Below the pieces are notes generated by a model, which ran no database searches, was not told the origin of the DNA, and worked only from the letters and a program-made list of their open reading frames with translations. A program made the position numbers and the translations under genes. Shown in pieces: positions 6,214 through 7,490 of a stretch of DNA of 7,490 bases. Each line of letters starts with the position of its first letter. The first letter of the stretch is position 1. Source of the stretch: Thioalkalivibrio sp. (lineage in GTDB: Bacteria; Pseudomonadota; Gammaproteobacteria; Ectothiorhodospirales; Ectothiorhodospiraceae); contig PWRV01000332.1 in assembly GCA_003563455.1 (NCBI GenBank), forward strand, positions 1 through 7,490, in the 5' to 3' direction.

Positions 6214-6981
6214 ATGAGCGGCGGACGACTGGCAATCATCGGGGGCACCGGCCTCACGCAGCTGAAGGATCTTGAGATCACCCGGCGGGAGGTGATGCAC
6301 ACGCCCTACGGCGAGCCGTCGGGTCCGCTGACCATTGGCCAGTATCACGGACACGAAGTCCTTTTCCTGCCCCGGCACGGGTCCCGGCACACGATCCCGC
6401 CACACCAGGTCAATTACCGTGCGAACCTCTGGGCACTGAAGAATGCCGGCGTGGAGACCGTTCTGGCGGTGGCCGCGGTCGGCGGCATCACCGATGCGAT
6501 GACCCCGGGGCGGATCGCGATCCCGGACCAGATCATTGACTACACGTGGTCCCGCTATCACACCTTCTTTGACGGCAACGGCGAGGGCGGCGTGACCCAC
6601 GTCGACATGACGTACCCCTACAACGAGGGGCTGCGCCAGACGCTGATTTTCGGCTCGCGAGAGCTCGAACTCGATGCCGTCGAGCGCGGCACCTATGCCG
6701 CCACACAGGGGCCCAGGCTCGAAACGGCTGCAGAGATCGACCGGCTCGAGCGCGACGGCTGTGACCTCGTTGGCATGACCGGCATGCCCGAGACTGCGCT
6801 CGCGCGCGAGCTGGAACTTCGCTATGCCTGCTGCGCGGTAGTCGCGAATCGCGCGGCCGGACGTTCGGACGGGCTCATCACCATGGAGGAGATCGCGCGT
6901 AACCTCGCCGGTGCGATGGATCGGGTCAAACGGCTCCTGCCGCTCGTGATCGGTCGCTGCAGGGAGGCGGAGCCTACCTGA
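6214..6981 (+). CDS. mtnP: S-methyl-5'-thioinosine phosphorylase (MTIP), PNP/MTAP family
   Basis: This enzyme cleaves S-methyl-5'-thioinosine with phosphate to hypoxanthine and methylthioribose-1-phosphate, salvaging the polyamine and quorum-sensing by-product methylthioadenosine after deamination. It has 255 residues, close to the ~245 of the Pseudomonas enzyme. Visible: GGTG (10-13) and RHG (54-56) phosphate-binding motifs, the AVAAVGG strand, QGPRLET (165-171), GMTGMPE (187-193), and ANRAAG (211-216). In that last segment true MTAP has a conserved Asp-Tyr-Asp-type segment and PNP an Asn; the N-x-AAG form is the one I associate with MTIP. ATG 6214 is chosen because a strong GGGGAGG (6198-6204) lies 9 bases upstream, directly after the hpt stop. 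It pairs functionally with hpt, which consumes the hypoxanthine. MTA phosphorylase or general purine nucleoside phosphorylase is the fallback annotation. Confidence 0.88.
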   Translation: MSGGRLAIIGGTGLTQLKDLEITRREVMHTPYGEPSGPLTIGQYHGHEVLFLPRHGSRHTIPPHQVNYRANLWALKNAGVETVLAVAAVGGITDAMTPGRIAIPDQIIDYTWSRYHTFFDGNGEGGVTHVDMTYPYNEGLRQTLIFGSRELELDAVERGTYAATQGPRLETAAEIDRLERDGCDLVGMTGMPETALARELELRYACCAVVANRAAGRSDGLITMEEIARNLAGAMDRVKRLLPLVIGRCREAEPT

Positions 6982-7018
6982 ACCACCGCGAACCGGCATA
7001 ACCACTGCCCGATCGCTC

Positions 7019-7046
7019 ATTTAACATAATATACATTATGCGTAAT
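7019..7046 (-). other. dif: Chromosome dimer resolution site dif (XerC/XerD recombination site)
   Basis: Read on the minus strand this 28-bp site has an 11-bp XerC arm ATTACGCATAA (7046-7036), a 6-bp core TGTATA (7035-7030) and an 11-bp XerD arm TTATGTTAAAT (7029-7019). The core, the XerD arm and the inner 7 bases of the XerC arm are identical to Escherichia coli dif (24 contiguous bases). The outer XerC arm differs, as it does among gammaproteobacterial dif sites. XerC and XerD recombine chromosome dimers here at division under FtsK control. It lies in the middle of a 101-bp gap between two convergent genes and is by far the most AT-rich spot nearby. A dif mimic carried by a Xer-exploiting mobile element is the alternative, but no such element is visible. 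Confidence 0.95.
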
Positions 7047-7082
7047 CATGGAACTGCGGCCCGCGTACCGTTCGCACAGCGG

Positions 7083-7490
7083 CTATGCCTCTCGGGTCCG
7101 CGTGGCGGTACCCTGGGGCTCGGATTCCTGCGTCGCGTGTTCGGACGATCGCGTACTTTCCCGGCTGCCCCAGACAAGCAGCGCCGGTGTAACCAACAGG
7201 GTCAGCGGTGTGGCGACCAGCAGCCCGCCGGAGATCGCGGTGGCGAGTTGAACCCAGTACTGCGTGGATGGCGCCCCAACGCTGAAGTCGCGGCCGACGA
7301 AGTCCACCGTCACACCCAGAACCATCGGCGTCAGGCCCAATATGGTCGTGACCGTGGTCAACAGCACCGGGCGCAGCCGCTGGGCGCCGGTGCGCAATGC
7401 GGCGTCCATGGCCGCGATGCCCTGTTGCCGAAGGCGGTTGAAGGTATCGATCAGCACGATGTTGTTGTTCACGACGATGCCCGCGAGCGC
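7083..7490 (-). CDS. RND-family efflux transporter permease, C-terminal end (5' part outside window)
   Basis: This is the last ~135 residues of an inner-membrane RND (AcrB/HAE-type) proton-driven pump, read leftwards; the gene continues past the right edge. The visible part starts ALAGIVVNNNIVLIDTFNRLRQQG, the end of a transmembrane helix and the loop after it. AALRTGAQRLRPVLLTTVTTILGLTPMVLG follows, the hallmark RND stretch in the second repeat, then a final helix (ISGGLLVATPLTLLVTPALLVW) and a ~25-residue hydrophilic tail rich in Ser, Glu and Thr. In AcrB the equivalent of VNNNIV is AKNAIL, whose lysine is in the proton relay; here it is Asn, as in other RND subgroups. Substrate cannot be inferred. 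Stop TAG is at 7085-7083, 36 bp from dif. No adaptor or outer-membrane partner is in view. Confidence 0.92.
   Translation of the reverse strand, partial: ALAGIVVNNNIVLIDTFNRLRQQGIAAMDAALRTGAQRLRPVLLTTVTTILGLTPMVLGVTVDFVGRDFSVGAPSTQYWVQLATAISGGLLVATPLTLLVTPALLVWGSRESTRSSEHATQESEPQGTATRTREA

Noticed and set aside
7048..7251. 67-residue plus-strand frame starting just after dif
   Set aside because: Antisense to the RND pump gene, no ribosome site, no recognisable protein.

Overview
The window looks like chromosomal DNA from a GC-rich gammaproteobacterium. All protein-coding calls resemble gammaproteobacterial families, with S-methyl-5'-thioinosine phosphorylase and its hypoxanthine phosphoribosyltransferase partner as in pseudomonads. 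A site at 7019-7046 fits the gammaproteobacterial form of the chromosome dimer resolution site dif. A single-cysteine DsrE-family protein and the base composition are compatible with a sulfur-oxidising lineage such as Ectothiorhodospiraceae, but that placement is inference.

Layout from left to right: the C-terminal half of uvrB (nucleotide excision repair; the gene starts before the window); nagZ (cell-wall recycling glucosaminidase); a 293-base gap holding two copies of a 64-bp repeat exactly 160 bp apart, the second ending just before the next start codon; copA (copper-exporting P1B-type ATPase with two metal-binding domains); a 231-base regulatory gap with an FNR-like dyad, a UUCG-capped hairpin and an AT-rich promoter; a small DsrE-family gene; then hpt and mtnP, which form a purine and methylthio-nucleoside salvage pair. 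A 101-bp gap follows that contains dif. On its far side, on the opposite strand, lies the 3' end of an RND-family efflux transporter gene that runs off the right edge.

The most informative feature is dif. The six genes to its left all read rightwards toward it and the gene to its right reads leftwards toward it. Four exact FtsK-orienting octamers (GGGNAGGG) occur, all on the + strand inside copA and all pointing at dif, with none seen on the other strand. This is the expected arrangement at the replication terminus, where the two replichores meet. The window is therefore probably the ter/dif region, not an ordinary gene cluster.

Functionally, MtnP is expected to release hypoxanthine, which Hpt converts to IMP, so the two form a two-step salvage route. 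NagZ is often found near mtnP in gammaproteobacteria, so copA plus the DsrE gene may have been inserted between them, with the 64-bp repeats on one side. No mobile-element gene, CRISPR array, tRNA or rRNA was seen.
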